Notes under the pieces: generated by a model
Told to the model about the DNA's origin: nothing
The model's database searches: none
Seen by the model: the letters and a program-made list of their open reading frames with translations, nothing else
Origin: Torymus aiolomorphi
Lineage: Eukaryota; Arthropoda; Insecta; Hymenoptera; Torymidae
DNA length: 64,000 nucleotides
Direction: 5' to 3'
Assembly (NCBI GenBank): GCA_036365515.1
Contig: CM070874.1
Coordinates: forward strand, 23,238,209-23,302,208
Part shown: positions 1-10,983 of the stretch, in pieces
Layout of the letters: each line of letters starts with the position of its first letter
Numbering within the stretch: the stretch's first letter is position 1
Translations under genes and position numbers: made by a program

Positions 1-218
1 GAAGGGATCGACTCTCACAGTCTTATACACTCGATATTGACAACTTGTTTATAGGAATAGTCGGCGGGTCGCCACGTATCGGCGAGTGGCGATAATAAGG
101 AATGGGTCTGGGTGACAAGCTTAGTACCGCCACTGGCCAATACGTGGCGACCCGCCGACTGCTCCTATAAACAAGTTGTCAATGTCGAGTGTATAAGACT
201 GTGAGAGTCGATCACTTC
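1..218. mobile_element. Fold-back MITE with long terminal inverted repeats
   Basis: The two ends are inverted copies over about 79 bp. The left end reads GAAGGGATCGACTCTCACAG, and the right end is its reverse complement with small changes, ending in GTCGATCACTTC. The loop is about 60 bp. No ORF is present. The element begins exactly at the window edge, so it may extend to the left and its target duplication cannot be seen. This is a typical non-autonomous DNA transposon or fold-back unit. Confidence 0.75.
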
Positions 219-360
219 AATGACTTTTCAAGAGTCAAACTTACAAGGCATGCCTTGTTTTTGATACGTTGATTCAGCGACAAATTAAATTAAATACAGT
301 AAAGACATGCAAACAGTATTTGTATATTTGAAATAAAAAAATATTTAAAACTTTTTATCA

Positions 361-681
361 TAGATGAGATCTCATATGAGATCTCACATGAGATCTAATG
401 GCTTTAGTTATTTATTTAATAGAAAATTTTAGATGAGATCTCATATGATATCTCACATGAGATATAATTCCTGAAATTTTTTCATTTAATGGAAAATTGG
501 AGATGAGATCTCATATGAGATCTCATGTGAGATATAATGTCTGAAATTCGTAATAGGATCTCATATGAGATCTCATATGAGATCTCATGTAGATCTCATT
601 TGAGATCTTTTTGAGATCTCATGTAGATCTCATTTGAGATCTTTTTAAGATCTCAATTACAATCTCATATGAGATCTCATA
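361..681. repeat. GAGATCTC / CATATG palindromic repeat cluster
   Basis: The stretch is built from short palindromes of the type AGATCTCATATGAGATCT, reiterated more than ten times with variable A/T spacers. Every unit is self-complementary, so the whole stretch could form many alternative hairpins. A related set of GAGATCTCACGTGAGATC units forms the arms of the fold-back element at 23089-23632. No coding capacity is visible. Confidence 0.8.
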
Positions 682-1483
682 TCATATTTTCACGCGGGAT
701 ATATTACAATCAAGGAGTGAGTGGCTGTCGATAAGTCATAATTTGAACAGAAAACAAATGAAAGGCGTTATCAGTGATTCGTGTATATTCTTAAAACAAA
801 AATAGATAATGCTTTGAAACAAATTGGGACATATTTTACTAGTGCTTTTCTATTGAAATATGTAGAAAAAATGGATTTTTCGGCATTTTAAAGGTAGCTG
901 ATAAAAAGAGAACTCTGCATAACAAACTGTTGAGAAATCATATGGAGGATGATTATGTATTAAACAATATCACTACCACTAACACTAAAACCTAAACTGA
1001 TAGAATAGACACTATTTACTACTTTTCGGTTCACTAAATAAGAAAGACGATACTGGATTTTTGTACAAGGACTTTATATATTTAACAATCAGCTACTGTA
1101 CGATAAAGTGGTACTATTTTTAAAAGAACTAGTAAAGTTGATTTAAAATTAACAAATACATTTTTTTAATAATGAAATGAAATTTACAATATGTCAATAT
1201 CAATATACATTCATCTCTCTGACCCTCTCTTCCACCTCTCTCTTTCTCTCTCGCTCACAAAAGAGATTTTAGTAAAAAAACATATTATTCTTTGTTTTTT
1301 GTCTTGTATCGGCTTCAAATCAAATATTTACTTTGATAATGCGTTTTTGTTTCGTATCCATTTTTCATTTTTTAAAATATAGTTTATTTCAATATTGGTA
1401 TAATTGATAGAATTAATAATGGAAATTTAAAATTGTATTAAAAAGAAAATAAAATTACATTAATTTTTCTGTTAATTTCTCTA
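682..1483. other. AT-rich intergenic stretch, nothing recognised
   Basis: I see no coding signal, RNA gene or clear repeat boundary here. There is a short CT-rich patch at about 1211-1256. A short open frame at 1191-1382 translates that patch as a Ser/Leu run and has no protein-like character. Confidence 0.5.
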
Positions 1484-2084
1484 CTGAAAAAGTATAGCTG
1501 ATTTTCAACTAAAAATCATGATGATTTTTTCATGTATTATTATGATTTGTTATTATTTTTATTATCATTTATTTATTAGAAGTTACGATAAACTAATGTT
1601 TATTTCAATAATGTTTTTTTAATTTAATTTTCATTTTATTTTAATTTTTTTTAATATAAAAATTTAACATTAAATAATTATAAATGATAGTAATAATTAA
1701 ACATAAATAAAAACGCTACAAAATCAGGTGATAATCAACTCATAATCATGTGACTTTCAGGTGACTATCAGGAAATTATTGGCTGCTTACCAACTAAAAA
1801 TCATGTTATTGTTTTTATTTCTAACTAATTATTATCATTTATTATTATTGTAAAATTTTTTTATATTTAATTTTTTCATTTCTAAAGTATCACAAGTCAT
1901 TGAAAACTAGTTTGCTAGCGTGTACATTATTTAAAAAACATTACTTAATTGTAGATTGCGATTAATAAATACATGAATGTATGAATGAATTACGATTTTT
2001 AGTTGAAAATCAGCTGCTAATCATCTGAGAATGAGGTGACGTTCTATCATGATTTTTAACGGATTATCAGCTGATCTATTTCAG
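1484..2084. mobile_element. Fold-back MITE flanked by TA
   Basis: The left end (CTGAAAAAGTATAGCTGATT) and the right end (whose complement reads CTGAAATAGATCAGCTGAT) are diverged inverted repeats of about 45 bp. Both continue into AACTAAAAATCATGAT-type motifs. Internal copies of the CTAAAAATCATG motif lie at about 1793 and, inverted, at 1993. TA flanks both ends (1482-1483 and 2085-2086), which fits a Tc1/mariner-type target duplication. It has no ORF and is a non-autonomous element. Confidence 0.55.
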
Positions 2085-2457
2085 TACGGTATTAAGAATT
2101 ATTTTATGAACTTTAGAATTAAACTTGATAGTTGATTAAGTAGCGTCTATATAATGAATATACTAAATCGTCGTAAAGATGAAGTCATCGAGCCTTTAGA
2201 AACGTTACTACTCGGCGCGTTAAAAAGTTATAATTGGATTGAACTACACAGTAATTAACTGTCTCTTGCTTGTTATGCGTAATATTGCGGTTTGGTACTT
2301 AAGGGGGTTATCGTGCTATATTAAGGTGATTCATTATTTAATTTTTATGTCATAAATTATTAAAATATAAATTGTTAATCGAACACGTAGATATCGTTCA
2401 AATAAGTAAAAAGTTACTTTCGCAACTACCAACTTTTTATTTTTCATTCGATTGTAA
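2085..2457. other. AT-rich stretch, nothing recognised
   Basis: No gene, RNA or repeat structure can be supported. A 66-residue open frame on the minus strand has no recognisable features. Confidence 0.4.
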
Positions 2458-3220
2458 CACGCAGAGAAAAGTTCATTGGAAGCAAATGGAATCCTTTTGA
2501 GCCAAAAGGAAAATAATCTGGTTTTGGTTGCCAAAATTAATTCATTTTGCTACAAAAGGAAAATCCTTTTCTGGCAAATTATTATTGTATGAAGAGGATT
2601 CCTCTTCAAAGAATTAGAAGTTAGTTTTGTGTGAAGAAGAAACCTCTTGTCCCCCGAGAAAAAAGTTTAAACGGATTTTCCATTGAAATAAAAAAAAATT
2701 TTTATTTCTATTAATTTTATTTATTTTAATTTTTACATCATTATTTATATTTTTATGTATTTTATTTTATTATTTATATTTTTTATATATTTTATTTTAC
2801 TTATTTTATTTTAATAATTAATTAATATTGGTTAACTTTGTGAAAAAACCGAAGAAAAAATGTTTTCGAGGATAGTTCTGGAAGTGCAGAGACCAGAAAA
2901 ATTTTCATTTGAGATCAAAGTAATTTATTCCCCACAAAAGGATATTCTTCTTTGATTTTGGACTCAAAATTCGGTCTATTTGAACCAAAAGGAAAATCCT
3001 TTCTTCTCTAGATCTGCTTGTGTGAAAAAGAAACCTTTTGAATCAAAAAATTTATATTCTAGTATGTTTTTGCTAAAAAAAATTGTAATTACTACTGCTA
3101 ATTATTGTGCAATCACTAATCAAGACTTTTTTTACCATTTATACAGTACGTGCACTTAATAATATGTTAAACTTGTTAAAAAGACCAGAGAAAAAAATGT
3201 TGTACGAAGTTAGTTCAGAA

Positions 3221-3292
3221 GTGCAGTCACTGGGAATCGAACTCTCGACCTTTGGATTCGGAAGCTGATGCCTTAGCCACATGACGAGTCTA
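3221..3292 (-). tRNA. tRNA-derived sequence (SINE head or tRNA-Arg-like pseudogene)
   Basis: On the minus strand the sequence contains an A-box-like GTGGCTAAGGC and a B-box-like GAGTTCGATTCC at tRNA spacing, with CCG in the anticodon position after TT. The closest general shape is an insect tRNA-Arg. The anticodon stem and acceptor stem do not pair properly, so a functional tRNA is unlikely. The position at the edge of an inverted repeat fits a tRNA-derived SINE or a captured tRNA pseudogene. Confidence 0.4.
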
Positions 3293-3717
3293 GGCCGAAA
3301 AGCACAAAGTGACAAAGAGCACAATGGCTAGAACGGAGGGAGGGGGAAGGCAGCGCGGGCAGTGGGAGTGAAAGACAGGTGCGTGGTGGGAGCAGCGGGG
3401 AAGGAGAGTTGTAGGCACGTGGTGGAGATAGAAGAGGTAGTAAAAATGTTGTACAGCTAAAAAAGCGAGATGGAGGGAGAGGAAGGGAGAAGGAGAGGGA
3501 GAGGGAGAGAGAGAAAGAGAGTGAGAGAGGGAGAGAGAGAGGGAGGGAGAGGGAGACTCTTCTATCTCCACCGCGTGCCTACATCTCTCCTTCCGCGCTG
3601 CCCCCACCACGCGCTTGCCTTTCACATCCCACTGCCCGCGCTGCCTTTTCCCCCTCCCTCCGTTCTAGCCATTGTGCTCTTTGTCACTTTGTGCTGTTTG
3701 GCCTAGACCCCACATGA
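3281..3717. mobile_element. Inner palindrome with a GA-rich loop
   Basis: The arm at 3281-3450 (containing AGCACAAAGTGACAAAGAGC and CTAGAACGGAGGGAGGG) is repeated inverted at 3553-3717. The arms are about 160 bp and are separated by a GA-rich spacer at about 3465-3552. Open frames of 111 aa (minus) and 78 aa (plus) read through the two arms. Their similarity to each other is explained by the palindrome and not by coding. Confidence 0.75.
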
Positions 3718-4159
3718 CTACCCGAGCCTCTGACAGAGAATGAAAAAAAAGAAAGATACGTTACTTCCATTTCCTCTTGCGCCAAAAGGCAAATCATTTT
3801 GGACCAAAAACTTGACCAATAATTACCTGAATTGGGCTACTTTAGAAAGAAAATCCTTTTATAGCAAAATGAAATCATTTCCATCAAAAAGAAGATTCAT
3901 TTTAGTGCAAGATTAATTAGAGATCAATTTGGAAAGGAAATTGGGATTAACATGAAATTATTACTTTTTGTTCCACTAAAATCATTTACACGCGAAAGAA
4001 AGTTTCTTTTTGAATCTAGAGGATAATCATTTCGAACCGAAAACTTAGATTTTTGATATCAAAATAAAATGTTTGATTTAATAAGATAATCATTTTGCAT
4101 CCAAAGGATTTTCCCAAAAGAAATTTCCTTTTGCCTCAAGTAAACTATTTCTCTCAGTG

Positions 4160-5774
4160 CAGTATTGTATTATAATATTGTTTTACATATCGCATCGTTT
4201 TACATTATCGCAAGAGAGTATACGATTTGAATATGGTGAACTAAAAGAGTTCTCTCGGATTTCGCATACTTCCATCAAAAATCTGTGCAGATTTTTTATA
4301 TCAGCTGAGAAGATTTTCATTTATGAAAATATAAATATATTTAATAAAAATATGGATAAAATAAAAAAAAAAGAATGATTGTGTCCCTATTAGTGTGCAC
4401 ATGTCAGTGGCTGTATTTGTGTACCCTCTATTTGTGTGCCTGTCCCTACAGGTGTGCCCCACATTAATGTTCTTTTTAAAAGCAACCCAAAAATTAGATT
4501 ATGGCTCGGTTTCAATTTCGGTTTAGATAGCAGTTTTATACAGTAAGTAGAGCGAGTGATTAATTTAAATTAATGAATTATCCCTTAATAAATCTAACAA
4601 TAATGACCGTGTGAAATGCAGGTAGTTCTCGATGGTACAGGGTAAAAGAAGGTTAGGTTCGCGATCATGGGCACTTCAAGGGCACGTACATGTGAACAAG
4701 ACTTAAACTTCGACCCTATTCGTGGACTCATTAATAAAACAAAGAAAAAGTTTAAATTGCATTTCATTGATTTATTACTGATTAAAGATTATTATTGCAT
4801 AATCAATACTTTTATTATAGTGAATACGTCTAATAAGTTATTTATTCCCTTATGAAAAATCATGACATCTAGGACTTTCATAAGGGATCTCGATGAAACT
4901 CGTGAAATTAACACATGAATTTTTAAAAATATATGAACTATACTTTAAATATTTTTTAATACAGAAATGTTTTTTTCTTAATGTGAAATATTTTTTTTCA
5001 TATACTTCTTTTTTTCTCAATAATTTAAATCAAAAAGCACAAAAATAGGAACAGGCACATTAATAGGGACTCTTACCCTATGTGTTTTTTTCGTGTCAAA
5101 GGAGCGCTATTGCTAATAAGGATTCATGGTGACAACTCCACTTCGTTTTGGAGCTTGCTCATAAATTATAAAAGAATCATGTTCATGTTTTATTTCCGTA
5201 GTTTGCGCGCAAACTTTATAAGCATTATGTTATAGATGTAGATACAATTTTTAGAATTTTTTGTTATTTTTTGGTTATTGGCTTATAAGAAATATACCGC
5301 TTCTTACACAATCACGTACTACCTTTTGGACAGGCTTCTGATTCTATAAAAAAAGGGTTCCATCCATTCCATAGAATAATATCATCTCAATAAAATAAAA
5401 GACTAATCCCAAATAGGTGGGGCAACCGAGTAGAAAGATATCAAGAATTTGACACTTTGGCTAATACGTCTTAAAGACTTTACCAAAATATTATTATGAC
5501 CCCTATTAGATGGAGGAAATAAGTTTTATGTATGGTTTTATCGTGGTCTTAAGGGGATGCCGTAGTGGAAAAAAATCATCAGTTGAGGTTAGGTTATACC
5601 TGTTTTACCGACCGACTATTTCTAGTTGAAAAAAAGTACATTAGCGCCTCTTTCGGACCGTTGCGGAACATGACTAATAGCATGTATTTCCACCCATAGA
5701 TGGCGTTGCATATCGTATACATTTATGCTTTACAATTATAACTATTCTCATTTTTTAGAAGCTAATGAGAAGAA
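4160..5774. other. Low-complexity intergenic region with a weak inverted repeat
   Basis: GTCCCTATTAGTGTGC (about 4382) and its approximate complement (about 5055-5072) bracket roughly 690 bp and may be the ends of a degraded element. A motif CTTAAGGGGATGCCGTA occurs at about 5547. It is repeated inverted at about 22906-22922, and in part at about 24970. No coding region is supportable. Confidence 0.4.
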
Positions 5775-5818
5775 AAAAATTAAAGTTCCGTATTATAGGT
5801 ACCCGACCTATTTGAAGG
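5775..5818. repeat. Left stub of a ~60-bp tandem satellite
   Basis: This carries one copy of the ATAGGTACCAGACCTAT-type core (here with a CCCG variant). It ends in GAAGG, which is duplicated at 12690-12694 on the other side of the BEL/Pao element. It is therefore the left half of the array that continues at 12690. Confidence 0.8.
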
Positions 5819-7525
5819 TGTTTGGGAAATATCAAGTTTTGAATTTCCCGCGGTTGCGCGACTGAGGGATAACTCAGCAGGCGGCCGCGCGACGGCAGCA
5901 CTCATGAGCTACTCTCATGAGGAACAGCTGCATCGCTACACTGATTAGCCGAGTATGGCAAAAATCATACTGTCTCTCTCACGTTTACACATGTAAATGA
6001 GAGAGACGTTGATTTGACTCACTCATCGGGAACAACGAGACGACGAAGAAGACGAAAGTGCTCATTCAGTCGGTCACTGTAAAATTCTGGACGGCGTGCT
6101 CGCCACGAGGCCGCACGACCGACTCTCATTCATTCGGTCTACTCAACTCATCTCTTCGTCTGGTCGGCGTGCTCGCCAAGAGACCGCATGGCCGGCACAC
6201 ACTGCGTTCTCACTACAGTCAGGCTCTCCCTCTGAAACGGTCGGCCTCGTGGAGAGTTTCAGTGCACAAGTTCGGCAGCTCCCACACCGGATAGACTCAA
6301 GTGTGGCATTCTTACTCTTCTCAAACTCCACTTATGTAACGGTAGGCCACGTGGAGATGCAGTACGGACATCCTCGGCAATTCTCATCGGATGGACTCAA
6401 GTGTGATCTTTCTCACTCTCTCCACATGGCTATCATACGGCATCGGCTCACGCGGCTACGATCATACAGCAGCAGTTCTCACACGGTAAAGTCCATTGCG
6501 TGCTTGCCACGAAGTGCTTGGACTGCTCGTGCGGCATCTTCTAGTGCGGCAGTGATTCTCATACGGCGGTGATACTAAGCGGCATCTGCTGCACTTTGGA
6601 GGCTGCTCTCAAGGAGGAGGCTTCACTAGTGTTCTCACACAGAAACTTCTCACACGGCGGTGATACTCATGCGGCATTTTTCTCACCGGCGCTCGATGCG
6701 TTGAGCACACCACGAGGCAGCTTCTCACCCGGACATTCTCATATCGCAACTCCTTACAGCAGGGTTGTGTCGCAAAGCGCAACCCAGGACGGCTTGCTGT
6801 ATCTAGCTACCAACGAGGCGACACATCTCAGCAACTGCTATGCCAAACTCAACAGGATTGTCGATATGGCCTCTCTCAGCGGGTGCTTCGCATCATCAGA
6901 CTTACCTCACCGGCTGTCTCATTTTAATCATCATGCTCAACATACGGCTCTTCTCAACTGCTCATCTTTGTTGCGGAATCACCATCACTCGACCAACTCG
7001 TCAGCGTAAGGATTAATATAACCTCTACGTACGAGAAGGTAACAACTCAATTACATGCGGCCATTTTATACAAAGGTGCGCTGCTATACGGAACGCATAA
7101 CCACGCGGTATAATTAGGAAATACTCAGGCACGATTAAGTCAGTAATACCTAATCGTGTCTTCTCATTGAAAACTCAACCACAATCAACTCAATAATAAT
7201 TTATTGTGTTGCTTATTGTATGGTTAGCACTCTCATTAGTGATTCGCAACGTCACACAAAAAAAACTCAGACACTCAAATTGTAACACTCACATACTCAA
7301 TCAATTATTGTAACAGTCATACACTCAACTATTTAATTGTAACATCTCACACATTTTATACTTATTCTTGAAACAACTTTTATATCGATAATTATGTAAT
7401 AGTAATTTATAATTTCTAGTTATTTTGAAAATATTATAGTTTAATTTACTAAAGTATTTGGCTCTCAATTTATTTTATAAACACCCACAGCATGTCCTCA
7501 TTATAATTTATGGAATTCTCAAACA
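5819..7525 (+). repeat. 5' LTR of the BEL/Pao element
   Basis: It runs from TGTTTGGGA to CTCAAACA, 1707 bp, nearly identical to 10984-12689. It contains open frames of up to 158 and 146 residues that recur in the other LTR. They have no known domain, and I treat them as by-products of a stop-poor LTR. The TACTCA/CTCA tetramer enrichment described in the findings starts here. Confidence 0.9.
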
Positions 7526-7527
7526 TT

Positions 7528-7545
7528 TGGTCCTTCGAGCCGGAT
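7528..7545 (+). other. Primer-binding site, tRNA-Tyr type
   Basis: TGGTCCTTCGAGCCGGAT lies 2 nt after the LTR. It is the complement of the conserved 3' end of metazoan tRNA-Tyr including CCA (known sequence: acceptor CCTTCGA/TCGAAGG, discriminator A). It primes minus-strand DNA synthesis. Confidence 0.85.
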
Positions 7546-7616
7546 TAAACATGCTGTGATATGTATTATAGTCATTGGATTTTACTCATTGCTAAACTGT
7601 TTACTTGCATTGAATC

Positions 7617-10600
7617 ATGACTGAGGATGCTGAGGCCAAGGAGATTGACATACTCATGGATGCGATTCTCACCAGTGCCTTGGACACTCTCAACATTCAA
7701 ACGGACAACCTCAAGGAATTAACGGACAAACTCTTCACTACATGTGGATCACTGTGTGGACGTACCAATTCAGCTCTGCCTTAGCAGTTAACTCAGAAAG
7801 GAGCCTCACAGGAATTCTACAAGGACATCTCAACCGAAAGTGATATATTGAATATGCATTACTCTCCACACTTGCGCCTATTGGAAGTAATTTCACTCGT
7901 ATATTGTGGCGGTCACAATAATCAACGTTGCATCGAGATGGAGAGATGCAATTACACTCTTCTTACTTTTCTTACAATTGCAATGTGCTTCAGATTTTTG
8001 GATTTATGCAGCAATACTGCATATCAACTATAGGTGCAAGATGAAGTAACTCTCACTATATATGGATCATATTCAAAAATACTCAACAATTGGATTTCGG
8101 CGCAATCATTTACACTCAAGGTCAACTCACCTGCAATACTCAGTTACTTAATCGTCAATAATTGCCACTGCATTTGGAATTTTACAACACACCGGTGACA
8201 CCTCACAAACTTGGATTATTAATCCATTCAATGTCAGAATTGTGATTTATCTCAAAGGATGTGATTTGAATCCTCAACGCTTCATGGCACCGCCCATCTA
8301 TCAATTACTGGAATTTGAGGTTAGAATTACTGCTTATCATACGCCAAGTCTCATCTATAGTGCCATCGGAACTATCTTAACATTTTATTTGGAATTATAC
8401 GAAAGAAAACTTTATTGGCTCAGCGCATATTTTGGCAGCCTCAACTTGTAGATGTACTCATTGGCACTGATGATTATTGTTAGATCATCAAACTTAACCT
8501 CAAAAAATATGGCAAACTCACTCGAATTGGCATTCAACGTGAATTATTCTCAATTGGCATTATTAAGACGTAATTTACAACGCATGGATGGATAAAGAAT
8601 CGGATCGACTCACACATTTCGTTTTAGCAAAATTTACATATGGAGTTGCATCAACGGACACACTCATTCATAGCGCCATGCAGTTATCAGGATTCTGCAC
8701 GGCGGGCGGCTATGCATTAGCAAAATTGCAATTCAACTTGCCGATGGTTCTCAAGGAATTTCTCACAATTTAACAGCAATTTAAGCGGTTGATTCTGATG
8801 ATTGCGTCATGAAATTACTCAAATTATAACGGATTTCACTATCAATTAAATTCACATCTGAATGATATTGCCGCTCACTCAAGAAATAATCACAACTGGA
8901 TAATTCTCTTTCAAAACTCACCACTATTAGACTCCGCATGGACAATCTCATCTGTAGTTATTCTTTCAAATTCTCCTACAATAGCTGTGGCTACTCAAGT
9001 ACTCATGGGACAAACAAGTTTAACTCAATTGCGAAGAATGGCTGCAAATTCGAGAAGATCTCACTCAGTTGGATTCGGTTCTCAAAACTTATGGCTTTTC
9101 GAATGCTTCGCAATAGGCAACTGCTACAGCACCCCACGGTAAACCACATTTCTCACAATTGGCTTATTATTCCTAGTCTCATCAAGAAGGAAGGCAACAC
9201 TCAACCCAAACTCCATATCAAGGTTGGAGTTCAGAGCAGCAAGGTTACTCAGAAGGTATGTTTGGACAATGTTCAGTTGCCAAGCGCTCATATTTATTTA
9301 TGGACAGATCAGAATATGGTATGTACACGCATAATCTCACGTGCCTCATGATGGAAGGAATCTATTCAAACTAGGATTCACTCATTCACCGGATGATTCT
9401 AACAACCAAGGGAAGACAATCATCATGGACATCTCAAGCTGACTCACAAACCAAGGAACACCTTCCAAAATTGACAGGAAAGGTCACACTCAGCGCAGCC
9501 AAATCAAACTCTAGCACAGTATGAAACATCATCTACCATTACTCATCACTTACTCAGCTAATAAGAATCACGGGATGGGTAATGCTCGCATGTGATCGAT
9601 TCAAGGCTAAAGGCAAACTCACCATGAATCGAAACTCACTACTGATCTAATCAGCAAGGCAGAACTCACCATGAATCGAAACTCACTACTGATCTACTCA
9701 GCAAGGCAAAACTCTTCTGGGCTAGGAAACTCAGTGAGTTTAATTCCATCTGAACTTATGCTGAAAATTCTCAAGGCCCAAAGAATCATCTATTCAATAG
9801 ATTGACTGCATACATTAACTCAGCAAAAATTATCAACGTAGGAGATCGGTTAAAAAACTCAACTAGAAGATCACTCAACATCCAGTTACATTTCTACAGT
9901 GCAGTCAACTCATCACTGATCATTCGGCATTCTCACATAACAATATTTCTCGGTAGTACCGAGAAAACTCGCTTGCACACATCAGACAGGAAATTTGGAT
10001 TATTGGAAGCAGAGCTCCGGGCAAGTCATTCATTTCGGATTCTGTGACTTGTGCTAGGTACAGGACTCATCGGACTCAGCAACTCATGGGGGCAACTATT
10101 CAGGACGCTGGACCTCCCCATCACTACTCTTCACTCAAACTGGGGTCAACTTGCAGAACCACTCATCAACTCATCGAAGGGGTGTGAATCCAAAACATAC
10201 AAGTGCTGGATTTGTATTTGTGTGCTCTCTTACAACATTGACATTAGCTGTTCATCCATACATGGTTAGTGGCTACTCATCCGAATGGTTTCATTACGGT
10301 TTAATTATGGTTTATTTCAATTGGAGAACTACCTTCGCAACATTCTCAACAAAAAACTCAACTTGGTACAACTCATCAATGATGACACTCCATGCACACT
10401 GAACCCACCTGCTGCATTTCATATGACGTAAGTGGGAAAAAAGGACTTGAAATCAATAATATTTCATCGCCAACAGATCATGGACAACATTATTCTCAAA
10501 TTGGAATTTCATTATCATTGCTGACTCAAGTGAAGGTTGCTCAACTCAAAGCCGTTACAACCACTCCAAAAGGATTCAGAACATACACTCACTGTGGCTT

Positions 10601-10971
10601 TGTCCTCATCATCGAGGTATTAAACTCAATGTTTCACTTGGTTTCTAACTGTCAATGCATTTCAGCTGTCCAGTTGGGAAACTCCTTCATGGATGACTCA
10701 GTAACTCTGGCAGCAAGTCGTCTCAACAACGGTCTCAATCAACCTCAAAAAGGCATCACTCATCCCACGAAATCAAGTGGAGTTCATGGTACTCAATACG
10801 AATAATCCTCACATAGTATATGGCTACTATCAGAAGATACTGGACTACCTCATTAGAGAACTCACAACCACAGAAGAAGAAACTCAAGACGGCGACCTCT
10901 CAATCCACTCGGAAGTCAGCAACTCGCCATCGGACCAGCATCATCGGAATTTTAATCAACCTATCGGTTGA
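7617..10971 (+). pseudogene. BEL/Pao gag-pol remnant
   Basis: An ATG at 7617 opens 55 codons of a helical Leu-rich gag-like N-terminus and stops at 7782. Further pieces lie in shifting frames. There is a gag zinc-knuckle-like segment (YCGGHNNQRC, about 7905). An RT palm fragment (8600-8760, AMQLSGFCTAGG) follows, with the YVDD residues lost. An RNase H piece is at 9210-9320 (SRLEFRAARLL, HIYLWTD), and a linker with LIRITGWVMLACDRFKAKG at about 9550. The integrase zinc region spans 9825-10000 (GDRLKNS, LIIRHSHIT), followed by TQQLMG at about 10075. Core fragments are KTYKCWI and VSGYSSEWF at 10195-10290, and a NPPAAFH piece is at 10405. A direct duplication of about 47 bp lies at 9612-9705. 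At least several frameshifts and stops are present. The motif order matches BEL/Pao (gag-PR-RT-RH-IN). Confidence 0.8.
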
Positions 10972-10983
10972 TGGCGGGCGGAA

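Larger units (their letters stand above)
2458..4159. mobile_element. Composite fold-back element rich in CCAAAAGGAAAATC palindromes
   Basis: The ends are weak inverted repeats: CACGCAGAGAAAAG on the left and, as complement, CACTGAGAGAAATAG on the right. Both continue into GCAAAAGGAA motifs. The arms are full of short inverted units such as AAAAGGAAAATCCTTTT, spread over 2490-3070 and 3770-4140. A second, stronger palindrome (3281-3717) and a tRNA-like sequence sit in the centre. A direct duplication of about 60 bp is visible at about 2829 and 3165. No transposase frame is present, so the element is non-autonomous. Confidence 0.5.

Noticed and set aside
6096..6572. 158-codon open frame present in both BEL/Pao LTRs (also 11260-11736)
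   Set aside because: Its conservation is explained by the LTRs being near-identical copies. It overlaps other open frames in two phases and shows no domain.
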